From: Streptomyces sp. 1331.2
Lineage (GTDB): Bacteria > Actinomycetota > Actinomycetes > Streptomycetales > Streptomycetaceae
DNA length: 64,000 bases
Reading direction: 5' to 3'
Assembly (NCBI RefSeq): GCF_900199205.1
Contig: NZ_OBMJ01000001.1
Coordinates: 1,178,001-1,242,000 of the forward strand
The position numbers and the translations under genes were made by a program. Below the pieces are notes generated by a model. The model did not search any database, was not told the DNA's origin, and saw only the letters and a program-made list of their open reading frames with translations. Below, one piece after another: positions 42,057 through 50,692 of the stretch (positions are counted from its first letter, which is position 1; every line of letters begins with the position of its first letter).

Positions 42057-43376
42057 TCAGCGGTAGACGCGGACGTAGTCGGCGGCCATGGTGATCGGGG
42101 CGGTCCCCTGCGGAGCCGGGTGGTACTGCCCCGCGCACACCGAGAGGTTGAGGATCAGGTACGCCGACCAGGTGGCGCCGACGCCCTTGCCGTCCGAGAA
42201 GACCTTGACGCCGTTGACGTACCAGTCCACCGAGGTGGCGCCGTAGTAGGTACCGATGGTCACCCACTGGTCCTTCGCGATGGCGCTCGCGTCGGTGTAG
42301 TACTTCGGGTTGCCGGGGTTGACGTGGTTGGTCAGCTCCAGCAGGTTCGGGTTGTCGGGGTGGTACTCGAAGGAGTCGATCTCCCCGTTGCCGTTCTTCC
42401 AGGTCCACAGGGCCGGCCAGGCGCCGCTGCCGGCGGGCAGCTTGACCCGGGTCTCGGCGTAGTCGCCGGTCTTGACCTGGAAGCCCTCGCTGGAGCCCTC
42501 GGTGGTCAGGAATCCGGTGTTCCAGGACTGCTTGCCGTTCTCCAGGGCCGGGCCGCCGGAGGTGGCGGTGAAGGTGGCGACCCCGTTGGCGACGCTGACG
42601 TTGTTCTTGTTCAGCCAGTCCAGCTTGTTGTCGTCCGGGTTGTGGTTGCCGTACTTGTACGCGGTGCTCTTGTCGCCGACCCAGCGCTGGCCCCAGCTGA
42701 TCGGGCTGGTGAACTCGTCGGACCAGGTCAGCGACTTGCCGGCGACCGGGGAGGACGGCGCCGGGGTGGTCGGGGCAGCCGTGGCGCTCGGGGTCGGCGT
42801 CGCGCTCGGGGTCGGCGTCGCGCTCGGGGTCGACGTGGCGCTGGGGGTGGCGGTCGGCGTGCTGGTCGGCGTGGCCGTCGGGGACGGGGTCGGCGTGGCC
42901 GTCCCGGAGGCCGAGACCACCAGCTGCTGCGCCGGCAGGTTGTGCCAGGCGCCGCCGAGGTCCTGCCAGAAGCCGAACTGGCTGTACGTCCCGGCGGGCA
43001 GGGTGCGCGCACCGCTGGTGAAGTTCACCCCGCTCGGGCAGATCTGCACGTTGGAGGCGTTGCCGGGGAAGTCCAGGTTGGTGCCGCGCGCGTCGCGCAC
43101 ACCCACGCCCACGGTCTTCGCGGTGAAGCACGCCGAGGAGTGCAGACCGAGCGAGGCGGTGGTGGCCTGGCCCGCGACCATGGTGGCGGGGCCGAGGCGG
43201 TCCTGGGTGACGGTCGGCGCGGTGGCCGCCTGGGCGCCGGTGACGGACGGCAGTCCGAACAGGCCGGAGCCACCGATGGCGAGCGCGCCGGTCGCGGCGA
43301 GGGCGGCGTTGCGGCCGCGGTGGGAGGGGCGGGCGTGGCGCGGCGCACGACGCCGGGCAGCGGCAGGCTGGGGCAT
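42057..43376 (-). CDS. secreted GH16-family glycoside hydrolase
   Basis: This 439-residue secreted enzyme is predicted to cut beta-glucan or a related polysaccharide. A twin-Arg-like basic start and hydrophobic segment end in AQAAT. Residues 55-155 form a Cys-containing domain (CFTAKTVGVGVRD) that I do not recognise. Then comes a Thr/Pro/Ser/Ala linker made of repeated TPSATP, and a GH16 catalytic domain (about 215-439) with SDEFTSPISWGQRW and the catalytic signature GEIDSFEYH near 330 (E-x-D-x-x-E). The C-terminal ITMAADYVRVYR is typical. The exact glycan specificity cannot be told. Confidence 0.9.
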   Translation of the reverse strand: MPQPAAARRRAPRHARPSHRGRNAALAATGALAIGGSGLFGLPSVTGAQAATAPTVTQDRLGPATMVAGQATTASLGLHSSACFTAKTVGVGVRDARGTNLDFPGNASNVQICPSGVNFTSGARTLPAGTYSQFGFWQDLGGAWHNLPAQQLVVSASGTATPTPSPTATPTSTPTATPSATSTPSATPTPSATPTPSATAAPTTPAPSSPVAGKSLTWSDEFTSPISWGQRWVGDKSTAYKYGNHNPDDNKLDWLNKNNVSVANGVATFTATSGGPALENGKQSWNTGFLTTEGSSEGFQVKTGDYAETRVKLPAGSGAWPALWTWKNGNGEIDSFEYHPDNPNLLELTNHVNPGNPKYYTDASAIAKDQWVTIGTYYGATSVDWYVNGVKVFSDGKGVGATWSAYLILNLSVCAGQYHPAPQGTAPITMAADYVRVYR

Positions 43377-43897
43377 GGGGTGACCTCTGCGACGCCTGCG
43401 AGGTTAGCTGTCGGGTTCGGGCTGCAGTTGGCCCGGCCGTCTGTGGAGCGGCTTCACCCCTAGCCACGGCCGTACGAGGAACGCACGGACCGGGCGCCGA
43501 CCTTGGTTCCCCCGCTCCTGTCCGCTCCGGTGCTCGGTGACCCGCCGGCGGGTGGACAGGACTCGGCGTCCCGGCGGCGGGGTCCGCGTGGGCGGACGAC
43601 CGTTGCAGGCTAGGCAGGCCGTACGTGAACGGACAACTCCCTCGGGCCGGTTGTCGTGCAGCTCACAGTGGTGTCGATCAACGACACTGTGTGGCGGGCG
43701 AGTTGATCAAGTCCCGCGGCCGGGGCGCGGCGCCGGTGGTCTCGTCGAGGCCGCCGGGGGTGTCGGCCGGACGCGGCGGTGGCGGACCGTACCGTGGCAA
43801 AGATCTGACCGAGTGCACCCGGTCGGATAAATTGGAGGCCGGAGATCTTCCGCAGTGCACAAGAGCACCGAACCCGGAAACGAGGAGCCGCCCCACC
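43377..43897. other. 521-base gene-free region before the MoaF-like gene
   Basis: No convincing ORF is seen. It holds the GH16 promoter region and a dyad GTGTCG-ATCAA-CGACAC at 43671-43687, extended outward by CACAG/CTGTG. The AT-richer stretch near 43800-43830 probably contains the promoter of the MoaF-like gene. Confidence 0.5.
43671..43687. promoter_or_regulatory. GTGTCG-N5-CGACAC dyad, candidate operator
   Basis: This perfect 6-bp inverted repeat, flanked by outward CACAG and TGTG, lies about 210 bp before the MoaF-like gene. The regulator is unknown. Confidence 0.4.
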
Positions 43898-44227
43898 ATG
43901 ACCGCGTCCCTGCCCGCCTTCGCCGGCCGCACCTACCTCTTCCGGGCCGACAACGGCGCGGCCTTCCGCAACACCTACTCGGCCGACGGCACCCGGCTGC
44001 GCTGGGAGGGCCTCGGCGAGTCCGCGGGCCAGTGGGAGGACGTACGGCTGCACGTCGCCGAGGTCGCGCCGAAGGTCTACTTCGTCAGCTGGACGGAGCA
44101 GAGCGGGATCACCGTCAGCCATGTGATGGACCTCGACAAGCTGACGGTGCGCGCCTTCTGGACCTTCGAGGGCGAGGGCGGCCGGGTCGGCGAGCTGCAC
44201 GCCGGGACGCTGGAGCAGGTGGCCTGA
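43898..44227 (+). CDS. MoaF-like small beta-barrel protein
   Basis: This 109-residue all-beta protein shows FAGRTYLFRADNGAAFRNTY, then EDVRLHVAEVAPKVYFVSWTEQ and VMDLDKLTVRAFWTFEGEGG. It resembles the MoaF-like calycin fold, in which an alternating strand pattern ends in W-x-F-E/D. Family members are poorly characterised and some sit near molybdenum-cofactor genes; here none is adjacent, although a molybdenum hydroxylase lies 30 kb away. GAGGAG precedes the ATG. It converges on the esterase gene with only 22 bp between. Confidence 0.7.
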   Translation: MTASLPAFAGRTYLFRADNGAAFRNTYSADGTRLRWEGLGESAGQWEDVRLHVAEVAPKVYFVSWTEQSGITVSHVMDLDKLTVRAFWTFEGEGGRVGELHAGTLEQVA

Positions 44228-44249
44228 GCCTGAAACGGCCCGAGGACGC

Positions 44250-45392
44250 TCAGACGGTCTGGTTCGGCACCTTGAGGTGCTGGGAGAGCCACTCCAGCGA
44301 GGACGGCAGCAGCGCGCTCCACGTCTCGAAGTTGTGGCCGCCGTTCTCCAGCATGCTGTACGAGACCTTCATCGGGCTCTGCACCGCGTCGACGAAGGCC
44401 TCGGTCTCCTGGCGGTAGCTGCCGTCGCCCTTCTTCGTGCCGGCCAGCAGCACGGACACCTTCGGCTGCGGCAGGTTCTTCAGCCGCCACATCAGGTTGG
44501 CCTCGTCGCGGCGCTGCTTGCTGCCGCCGAACAGGTCGCCGGTGGTCGGGTCGTCGGCGGCGTCGTAGTAGGCGGAGAGGGCGACGGCGGTCGGGAAGAC
44601 GTCCGGGTGGCGCATGGCCAGCTTGAGCGCGCAGTAGCCGCCCGTCGAGTTGCCCATGAAGGCCCAGGCCTGCGGATCGGACGAGACCCGGAAGCTGGCC
44701 TGGATCGCCGAGGGCACGTCCTTGGTGAAGTACGTGTCCGACTGCGGGCCGTTGGGGATGTCCTCGCACTCGGTGTCCTGCGGCAGGGCGGGCGAGGGAC
44801 GCACCAGGACCATGACGGTCGGCTGCATCCGGCCCTCCTGCAGCAGCTTGAGCGCCGCGCCGGGGTAGTTGAAGCGGGTGATCAGGTTCTCGGCGATTCC
44901 TGGGAATCCGGTGCTCACGATCACGGCCGGGAACTGCTTCTGTGCGTACTCCGGCTGGAAGTACTGCGGGGGCAGGTAGACGTAGCCCTCGGTGGACAGC
45001 CGGCTGACCGCGCCGTCGATCCGGACCTTGCGGATCTCACCGGACTGGCCCGGCTCGCGGCCCATCGCGCCGCCACCCTTGACCGAGGCGTGGCCGATCG
45101 TCTCCACCAGCAGGCGGCCGGAGGCGTCCGCCTTGTTGTGGATCACCACCGGGCCGGTGTCACCGGTGCCCAGCAGGTCGCCCCAACTGCTGTAGAAGGC
45201 GAAGTAGTTGTTCGCGACGAGGCCGAGCGCGGCGAGCACCGCCAGCTGGGTGGCGAGCAGCGCACCGATCCGGCCGAGCACCGCCTGCCAGCTCTTCCGG
45301 GCGAGTCTCGGCCACAGCCAGACCGTGCCGACCGTCATCACGACGGCGATCAATACGGTCAGCGCCAACACCTTGTGGCTCGTCAGACCCAT
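44250..45392 (-). CDS. membrane-anchored alpha/beta-hydrolase esterase (paralogue)
   Basis: This 380-residue esterase has the same plan as the one at 6493-7623: two N-terminal membrane helices (about 8-27 and 42-62), the motif FYSSWGDLLGTG, then a PF00756-type extracytoplasmic domain. The nucleophile elbow is GNSTGGYCALK near residue 245 and the C-terminal GGHNFETWSALLP supplies the likely His. ATG 45392 starts directly before the first helix. Conservation of the WxDLLGTG segment in both paralogues suggests a functional membrane-proximal element. Substrate unknown; mycolyltransferase-like transfer is possible but not implied. Confidence 0.85.
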   Translation of the reverse strand: MGLTSHKVLALTVLIAVVMTVGTVWLWPRLARKSWQAVLGRIGALLATQLAVLAALGLVANNYFAFYSSWGDLLGTGDTGPVVIHNKADASGRLLVETIGHASVKGGGAMGREPGQSGEIRKVRIDGAVSRLSTEGYVYLPPQYFQPEYAQKQFPAVIVSTGFPGIAENLITRFNYPGAALKLLQEGRMQPTVMVLVRPSPALPQDTECEDIPNGPQSDTYFTKDVPSAIQASFRVSSDPQAWAFMGNSTGGYCALKLAMRHPDVFPTAVALSAYYDAADDPTTGDLFGGSKQRRDEANLMWRLKNLPQPKVSVLLAGTKKGDGSYRQETEAFVDAVQSPMKVSYSMLENGGHNFETWSALLPSSLEWLSQHLKVPNQTV

Positions 45393-45546
45393 GTCCTGCT
45401 TGCTCCCACGCCTCGAACTCCAGTCCCCACCGCTGGGACATCCGAGGAGGTCACCCCGGTTCCCCCGCCGGGGCGCGAGGACCAACCCTAGCGCCAGCCG
45501 GGAGGAACCCCGCGCCCCATCCATCCGTCCGCCCGGCCGGGCTCAG

Positions 45547-46167
45547 TCAGGCCAGCCGCTCCCAGAGCCGCAGCCCCGCCGTGAGCTCGCGCATGCAGCG
45601 CGCGCCGAGCTCCTGCGGGGAGCCGGAGCCGGCGGCGGGGGCGTCGGAGAAGGCCCACTGCTCCAGGGCGACCCGGATCGCGGCGGTGGCGGCCGCGGCG
45701 GCCAGCCGGATCTCCAGCGGGTCGGTCCCCTCGGGACAGCGCTCGGCGAGGACGGCGCGCAGCCGCACCTCCGAGTCGGCATGGACGCGCTGCCAGGCGC
45801 CTTCCAGGCGCGGGTCGCGCAGCAGGCTGCGGGTCCACAGCATCATCTCGGCGCCCGCCTCGTCGGCCGGCGTCAGCGAGGCGGCCGCGGCGCTCTCCAG
45901 CGCCTCGCGCAGCGGCAGGTCGGCCGAGCCCTCGGCGAGCCGGTCGACCCACTGGCGCCCGCCCGCCGCGAGCAGCGGCGCGACGGCGTCCTCCTTGACG
46001 GAGAAGTACCGGTAGAAGGTGCGCAGCGAGATGCCCGCGGCCAGGGCGATCTCCTCGGCGGTGGTCGCCTCCGCGCCCTGCTCGGCGAAGAGCGCGGCGG
46101 CGGTACGGGCGATCTCCAGCCGGGTGGCGTCACGGCGGCGCTGGTTCAGGGTCGGGCGTCCGGTCAC
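45547..46167 (-). CDS. TetR-family transcriptional regulator
   Basis: This 206-residue repressor has an N-terminal TetR helix-turn-helix (about residues 14-60: ARTAAALFAEQGAEATT, then ISLRTFYRYFSVKEDAV). The C-terminal domain with RDPRLEGAWQRVH resembles the MftR/SCO-type groups. GTG 46167 is preferred, since the long ORF upstream reads through the SDR gene antisense. It is divergent from the SDR gene with clustered TGGCAC dyads between, so it probably represses that gene and itself. Confidence 0.88.
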   Translation of the reverse strand: MTGRPTLNQRRRDATRLEIARTAAALFAEQGAEATTAEEIALAAGISLRTFYRYFSVKEDAVAPLLAAGGRQWVDRLAEGSADLPLREALESAAAASLTPADEAGAEMMLWTRSLLRDPRLEGAWQRVHADSEVRLRAVLAERCPEGTDPLEIRLAAAAATAAIRVALEQWAFSDAPAAGSGSPQELGARCMRELTAGLRLWERLA

Positions 46168-46187
46168 GGGAGTCAGCCTACGCGCAC

Positions 46188-46250
46188 GGGTGCCACAGTG
46201 GCGCTTCGTGCCCGTGTGGCACACAACGACTTGTTGGCACACCGTGCCAC
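46188..46250. promoter_or_regulatory. operator cluster between TetR and SDR genes
   Basis: Three related elements lie here: TGCCACAGTGGCG, TGTGGCACACA and TGGCAC-ACC-GTGCCA (46235-46249, perfect). They are suitable as TetR-dimer sites over the divergent promoters. Confidence 0.65.
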
Positions 46251-46305
46251 TTGGGCGTACCGTGCCTCGTGAGGTCGAGAGGCCACGAACGAACGGAGTA
46301 CCACC

Positions 46306-47070
46306 ATGGAGCGCTTCAGCGGACGGAACGTCCTGATCACCGGCGGCGGCTCGGGCATCGGCCAGGCAACCGTGCACCGGATCCTCGCCGAGGGCGGAAA
46401 GGTCGTCGCCGTCGACGTCAACGAGGACGGCCTGAAGAGGACCCTGGACCGCGCGACCGCCGACGGCACCGCGGACCGCCTGACCCTCCAGGTCCTGGAC
46501 ATCGCCGACGAGGCCGCCGTCGTCGCGGGCGTGGCCGAGGCAGTTGCCGGGCTCGGCGGCCTGGACGTCCTGGTCAACGCAGCCGGCATCCTCCGTTCCT
46601 CGCACACCCACGAGACCACCCTGGAGTTCTGGAACAAGCTCCTCGCGGTGAACCTGACCGGCACCTTCCTGATGACCCGCGAGGCGCTCCCCGCGCTGCT
46701 CGCCGGCGGCAAGGGCGTGGTCGTCAACTTCAGCTCCACCTCCGCGAGCTTCGCCCACCCCTACATGGCCGCGTACGCCGCGACCAAGGGCGGCATCCAG
46801 TCCTTCACCCACGCCATCGCCTCGGAGTACTCGAAGCAGGGCCTGCGCGCGGTCTGCGTCGCGCCGGGCAGCATCGACAGCGGCATGACCAACAACCCCG
46901 GCCTGCCCGCCGACGCCGACTTCAGCCTGCTCGCCAAGCTCTCCCCCGCCCTCGGCCAGGGCTTCGCGGGCCCGGAGACCGTCGCCGGCGTGATCGCCAT
47001 GCTCGCCTCCGACGACGGCGCCTTCGTCACCGGCACCGAGCTCCGCATCGACGGCGGCACCCACATGTGA
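46306..47070 (+). CDS. short-chain dehydrogenase/reductase
   Basis: This 254-residue classical SDR has a nucleotide-binding TGGGSGIGQA near residue 13, DVNEDG after strand 2, VNAAGIL near 88, a catalytic Ser in FSSTSASF near 145 and YAATK near 158 (YxxxK), ending in DGGTHM. Length is complete. It is divergent from the TetR gene, whose operator region it shares, so its expression is likely released by a small ligand, perhaps its substrate. Substrate not identifiable. Confidence 0.92.
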   Translation: MERFSGRNVLITGGGSGIGQATVHRILAEGGKVVAVDVNEDGLKRTLDRATADGTADRLTLQVLDIADEAAVVAGVAEAVAGLGGLDVLVNAAGILRSSHTHETTLEFWNKLLAVNLTGTFLMTREALPALLAGGKGVVVNFSSTSASFAHPYMAAYAATKGGIQSFTHAIASEYSKQGLRAVCVAPGSIDSGMTNNPGLPADADFSLLAKLSPALGQGFAGPETVAGVIAMLASDDGAFVTGTELRIDGGTHM

Positions 47071-47118
47071 CCCGCCTGCCCTCCCCGTGAGGCCCCGCCC
47101 TCGTTCTCGGCCAGCGCA

Positions 47119-47146
47119 CGGTCGGCCGTCAGGTGTCAGCCGTCCC
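47119..47146. repeat. degenerate heptad array at a gene 3' end
   Basis: Four units in 7-bp register (CGGTCGG, CCGTCAG, GTGTCAG, CCGTCCC) resemble the CTGTCAG/CCGTCGG heptads of the larger loci. They contain the stop codon of the membrane protein gene. Confidence 0.6.
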
Positions 47147-47818
47147 CGGGCGGGCGTGGCGGCCGCTCGGGACCGCTCCGGACCGGGCGTCGCGCCGGGC
47201 GGCGAGGGCGTTGCCCACCGCGGCCACGGCGGATCCGACCAGCAGGAAGCCCGCCGCCGTCAGGACGCAGGCACCGGCCACCCGGCGGTAGCCGCCGTGC
47301 AGGTTCGGGTCGAGGAACGGGTACGGGTACCAGTCGGCGGCCCGGCCGCGCAGCAGTGCGTACGTCAGGTAGAGCAGCGGGAACGCCAGCCAGCCGAGCA
47401 CCGTGACCGGGCGGAGGCGCCGGGCGGGCGGGTCGAGCAGCCAGTCGGCGAGCACGAGGAGCGGCAGCACCCGGTTCACCACGTCGTCCACCCACGGGAT
47501 CACCAGTTGCTCCGGGTACGCCGCCAGCGCCGTCCCGTAGACGAGCCCGGTGATCGCCACGTAGAGCACCACGGCCCCGCGCACCGTATCCGGCACCGGG
47601 CGGCGGCCGGTCAGGCCCGCCAAGCCGCCGTAGCCCAGGACGGCGACGGCGGCGATGGCGGCGAGGTTGGTGAAGTAGCTGAAGAAGTTCACCACCCCGG
47701 TGGGGTCGTTCGCCGCGCGGTAGCCGGAGAAGCAGAGGGCGACGGCGACGAAGGCCGCGACGGCGAGCCGGGCGGGCGCGAGCCACGAGGCGGTCCAGGC
47801 GGTCGGTGGTGCGGGCAT
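47129..47818 (-). CDS. Pr6Pr/FAR-17a-like membrane protein
   Basis: This 229-residue protein has six predicted membrane helices. It contains FFSYFTNLAAIAAVAVL near residue 45, a VDDVVNRVLPLLVLADWLLD segment near 110 and WYPYPFLDP near 160, the pattern of the Pr6Pr/FAR-17a/AIG1-like family. The conserved Thr and His positions of eukaryotic lipid hydrolases cannot be confirmed by eye. GAGG upstream favours ATG 47818 over the earlier ATG 47851. The stop codon lies in a degenerate heptad array. Confidence 0.8.
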   Translation of the reverse strand: MPAPPTAWTASWLAPARLAVAAFVAVALCFSGYRAANDPTGVVNFFSYFTNLAAIAAVAVLGYGGLAGLTGRRPVPDTVRGAVVLYVAITGLVYGTALAAYPEQLVIPWVDDVVNRVLPLLVLADWLLDPPARRLRPVTVLGWLAFPLLYLTYALLRGRAADWYPYPFLDPNLHGGYRRVAGACVLTAAGFLLVGSAVAAVGNALAARRDARSGAVPSGRHARPGTADT

Positions 47819-47930
47819 CGTCGGGTCCGCCTCTCTGGGGATGCTCCTCATCCGGTGGGAGGGCTACTCGGATTCAAACCCGGGCTGGAGGAGTCGGCCA
47901 CAGGAGTGCGGCGGCTGGCTTGGTACGGGG

Positions 47931-47998
47931 GCGGGCTCGGCGTGGCAGCGGGCTCGGCGTGGCAGCGGGCTCGGTGCGGCAGCGGGCTCGGTGCGGTC
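47931..47998. repeat. 4 x 17-bp tandem array across a stop codon
   Basis: The units are GCGGGCTCGGCGTGGCA (twice), GCGGGCTCGGTGCGGCA and GCGGGCTCGGTGCGGTC. The phosphotriesterase-like stop codon (47997-47999) straddles the end of the last unit. Confidence 0.88.
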
Positions 47999-48908
47999 AG
48001 GGCGTGCGCCAGTCGGCGGCGAACGCGGCGGCCGGGTTGGTGGTGAGGAGCAGTTCGGGCAGCTGGGGGCCGAAGGTGCGGGCCAGGCGCGGGGCCAGGT
48101 CGGTGAGCAGTCGGGTCGGGCCGCCGGCCCGCCGGGCGGTCCGGGTGGTGGTGTCGGCGCCGAGCAGCAGTTGGGTGGCGTGGCCCGCCTCGACCAGGTC
48201 GGCGATCACGTCGAAGGCCTGGAGGTCGGCGGGGTGGCCGGCCCGGGAGGGGCTGTCCAGGGCGAGGTGGACGCCCTCGGCCGCAAGACTGCGGTACACG
48301 GCGCGGTCGGGGAAGCGGGTGAGGTGGCCCAGGATGATCCGGTCCGGTCGGACGCCGTGGCGGGTGACCAGGCGGAAGAGGACTTCGTGCGGATCGCCGT
48401 CGGGTTCGAGGTGGACGGCGATCGGGGAGCCCGTGGCGTGGTGCGCTTCGGCGGCCGCGGCCATCGTCCGGCGGGTGTGCTCGGTGGTGGGGCCCGGGTC
48501 GTCGGCGACCTTGATCAGCCCGGCGCGGGTTCCCTCGGCTGCGCCCGGCAGACCGGCGGTGAGTTCGGTGACGAAGCGTTCGGCGAGCCCGTCGGAGGCG
48601 GATTCGGCGCCCGACCCGTAGTGCACCGCCTGGTGCGCGCCGGTCGCGGCAACGATCCGGACGCCGGTCGTGCGGGAGAGCGCGGCGAGGGAGTCCGCGC
48701 CGCGGCCCATGCCGTACGGGGTCCACTGGACGAACGAACGGCCGCCGGCGGCGGCGTAGGCGCGCAGGACGTCCTCGGCGGCGGCCGGGTCGTCCAGCTC
48801 CTGGCCGGGCAGCAGCGGGCTGCGGATGAAGAGGTGGTCGTGGGAGTCGGTGACACCGAGGTCGGCGGGGTCGAGGTCGCCGAGGACGGTGCGGACGGTG
48901 CGGGTCAC
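47997..48908 (-). CDS. phosphotriesterase-family metal-dependent hydrolase
   Basis: This 303-residue TIM-barrel enzyme has all five metal-ligand positions of the PTE family: HDHLF near residue 23, carboxylated Lys in LIKVADD near 130, His in AVHLEPDG near 165, His in LGHLTRFPD near 195 and Asp in LLGADTTT near 250. Such proteins act as lactonases or organophosphate hydrolases. The GTG start overlaps the preceding stop (GTGA). It is the last gene of the TetR-DUF4865-CMD-PTE operon, so lactone or ester hydrolysis in that pathway is likely. Confidence 0.88.
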   Translation of the reverse strand: MTRTVRTVLGDLDPADLGVTDSHDHLFIRSPLLPGQELDDPAAAEDVLRAYAAAGGRSFVQWTPYGMGRGADSLAALSRTTGVRIVAATGAHQAVHYGSGAESASDGLAERFVTELTAGLPGAAEGTRAGLIKVADDPGPTTEHTRRTMAAAAEAHHATGSPIAVHLEPDGDPHEVLFRLVTRHGVRPDRIILGHLTRFPDRAVYRSLAAEGVHLALDSPSRAGHPADLQAFDVIADLVEAGHATQLLLGADTTTRTARRAGGPTRLLTDLAPRLARTFGPQLPELLLTTNPAAAFAADWRTP

Positions 48909-49465
48909 GCCTGCTCCTCGGCGGTTTCCCGAGCGGCAGGCGCTTCGGATGCCTCGGCGAAGGTCGCGGCCGCGACACGCAGGCCGGCCAGGGTCTTGGG
49001 GACGCCGACGTAGGGGGCGAGGTGGACGAGGACCTCGGTGATCTCCTCCTTCGTCATGCCGATCCGCAGGCTGTTGCGGACGTGGTCGGCGAGCTGGGGC
49101 TCCACGCCGCCGAGGGCGGCGAGGGCGGCCAGGTTCGCGACCTGGCGGTCGCGCAGGGCGAGGCCGGGGCGCTGGTAGGTGCCGCCGAAGAGGCTGGTGA
49201 CGATCCAGTCGGGGAAGCCGGGGGCGAGGGCGTCCAGGCCGCCGAGGGTGGTGGCGGCGACCGGGCCGGCGAGGTCGGCGAGCAGGGCGTAGCCGGCTTC
49301 GCGGTCGAGCGTGGCCGGGGCGAGGTCGGCGGGCACCAGCTGGGCGGGGATCGGCTGGGCGGGGATCGGCTGGGCGGCCGCGGGCGCGGCCGGAGCCGAC
49401 GGGGCCGCAGTCATCGGGGTTGCGGTGGTCGGAGTCGCAGTCATCGGGATGGAGAAGCCTTTCAC
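48905..49465 (-). CDS. carboxymuconolactone decarboxylase (AhpD-like) family protein
   Basis: This 186-residue protein has the CMD fold: REAGYALLADLAGPVAATT, FPDWIVTSLFGGTYQRPGL, RDRQVANLAALAALGG and a last helix EEITEVLVHLAPYVGVPKTLAG. No CxxC is present, so it is not a peroxiredoxin-reducing AhpD but closer to gamma-carboxymuconolactone decarboxylase or a related oxidoreductase. The first 50 residues are Pro/Ala/Thr repeats (PIPAQPIPAQ) and probably unstructured. It is coupled by GTGA overlaps at both ends to DUF4865 and the phosphotriesterase homologue. Confidence 0.87.
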   Translation of the reverse strand: MKGFSIPMTATPTTATPMTAAPSAPAAPAAAQPIPAQPIPAQLVPADLAPATLDREAGYALLADLAGPVAATTLGGLDALAPGFPDWIVTSLFGGTYQRPGLALRDRQVANLAALAALGGVEPQLADHVRNSLRIGMTKEEITEVLVHLAPYVGVPKTLAGLRVAAATFAEASEAPAARETAEEQA

Positions 49466-50055
49466 CAGTGGCGGCCGGACGGCAGCCGGTCGAGTTCGGG
49501 GCGGGACAGGTGCAGCACCTGGTAGCGGGCGCCGGGCACGTCCTCGGGTGCCGGACCGTGCCAGAGGGCGAAGCGGAGCAGTTCCCAGCGGCTCGGGTCC
49601 ACGGCGACGGCTGCGGTGTGCAGGGCCGGGTGCGCGGGGAGTTCGGCCAGCGCCCGCTCGACGGCCTCGGCCGGGTCGGTGGATTCCGGCAGCCGTACGG
49701 TCTCGCGGGTGGCGGTGGCCGGGGTCGGGGCTTCCGCCCCGCCCGCGCTGCCCGCGCCGCTCGTCAGTCCCGTGCCGAGCCAGTGGTGGACGACGGGGCG
49801 GCCGAAGTCGGCGCTCAGACCGCGGAAGCCCGAGCCCCAGAGGAAGCTGTTCATGCCCTCGGCGGTGCGCCAGAGGTAGAACGGCGCGTACTGGTTGACC
49901 GGCGAGCCCTCCAGGCCGCGCTCACGGAGCAGGTACGCCTTGAGGCCGAGGCCGGGGTGAGCATCCAGTAGATGGCACTTGTCGGCGACGCGTTTGCGGA
50001 TGGTGCCCATGTCGTAGTCGGCGGGGAGGGTGATCTCGTACTGCATGGCGTGCAC
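49462..50055 (-). CDS. DUF4865 family protein
   Basis: This 197-residue protein contains MQYEITLPADYDMGTIRKRV at the start, then GLGLKAYLLRERG and VNQYAPFYLWRTAEGMNSFLWG, the pattern of DUF4865, a dimeric alpha/beta-barrel-like family of unknown function often found with carboxymuconolactone decarboxylases and reductases. ATG 50046 is an equally possible start. It is followed by a CMD gene with a GTGA overlap and preceded by the operon's TetR gene, 62 bp upstream. Confidence 0.85.
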   Translation of the reverse strand: MHAMQYEITLPADYDMGTIRKRVADKCHLLDAHPGLGLKAYLLRERGLEGSPVNQYAPFYLWRTAEGMNSFLWGSGFRGLSADFGRPVVHHWLGTGLTSGAGSAGGAEAPTPATATRETVRLPESTDPAEAVERALAELPAHPALHTAAVAVDPSRWELLRFALWHGPAPEDVPGARYQVLHLSRPELDRLPSGRHW

Positions 50056-50117
50056 GACGGGGCTCCTCGGGTCGGGTGGGGTGGCTGCGGGGCTGGTGGT
50101 GGGGCCGGTGGTGCGGA

Positions 50118-50684
50118 TCAGGCCATGCGGTGCGCGGCGAGCAGGCCGAGGGCGCCGCGGACGGCCCGGTCGAACGGCTCGGTGCTGTCCGCGGCCCGAG
50201 CCAGGACGTAGCCGCCCTGGACGACGGCGACCACGGCCGCGGCGGTGTCGGCCGGGTCGAGGCCGGGGGCGAACTCACCGTCGGCCTGCCCCTCGGCGAC
50301 CAGGCCGGCGATCCGGCCGCGCAGCCAGTCGAAGGTCTCCTCGACGGGAGCGCGCAGCTGCGGGTCGACGACCACGTCCGGGTCCTGGGCCATCCGTCCG
50401 ATCCGGCAGCCGCGCAGGACGTCGCGATCGCGCTGCAGGTACGCGGCGATGCGGTCGTAGGCGGTGCCGGGGGCCGCGAGGTCGGCCTCGGCGATGCCCC
50501 GCATCTCCTCGGCGCTGCGGCGCAGGGCGGCGGCGGCGAGCTCGGGCTTGCCGGTGAAGTGGTGGTACATGCTGCCCTGGCCGACGCCGGAGCGCTGCTG
50601 GATGGCCTTGGGGCTGGTGCCGACGTAGCCGCGCTCCCAGAGCAGGGCCTGGGTGCTCTCGATGAGGCGGTCCTGAGTGCTCAT
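50118..50684 (-). CDS. TetR-family regulator of the DUF4865 operon
   Basis: This 188-residue TetR protein starts MSTQDRLIESTQALLWERGY. Its recognition helix is GVGQGSMYHHF near residue 38 and its C-terminal domain has the TetR_C-type block RDVLRGCRIGRMAQDPDV. Length is normal. ATG 50684 is followed upstream by a perfect dyad CTGTAC-N10-GTACAG, so it probably represses its own operon (TetR, DUF4865, CMD, PTE) until a ligand, perhaps a quinone, aldehyde or lactone, binds. Confidence 0.88.
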   Translation of the reverse strand: MSTQDRLIESTQALLWERGYVGTSPKAIQQRSGVGQGSMYHHFTGKPELAAAALRRSAEEMRGIAEADLAAPGTAYDRIAAYLQRDRDVLRGCRIGRMAQDPDVVVDPQLRAPVEETFDWLRGRIAGLVAEGQADGEFAPGLDPADTAAAVVAVVQGGYVLARAADSTEPFDRAVRGALGLLAAHRMA

Positions 50685-50692
50685 GCGGATCA

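Noticed and set aside
47865..47900. GGATTCAAACCCGGG looks like a tRNA T-arm
   Set aside because: The flanking sequence does not form a 5-bp T-stem, and no anticodon arm, D-arm or acceptor stem is found on either strand.
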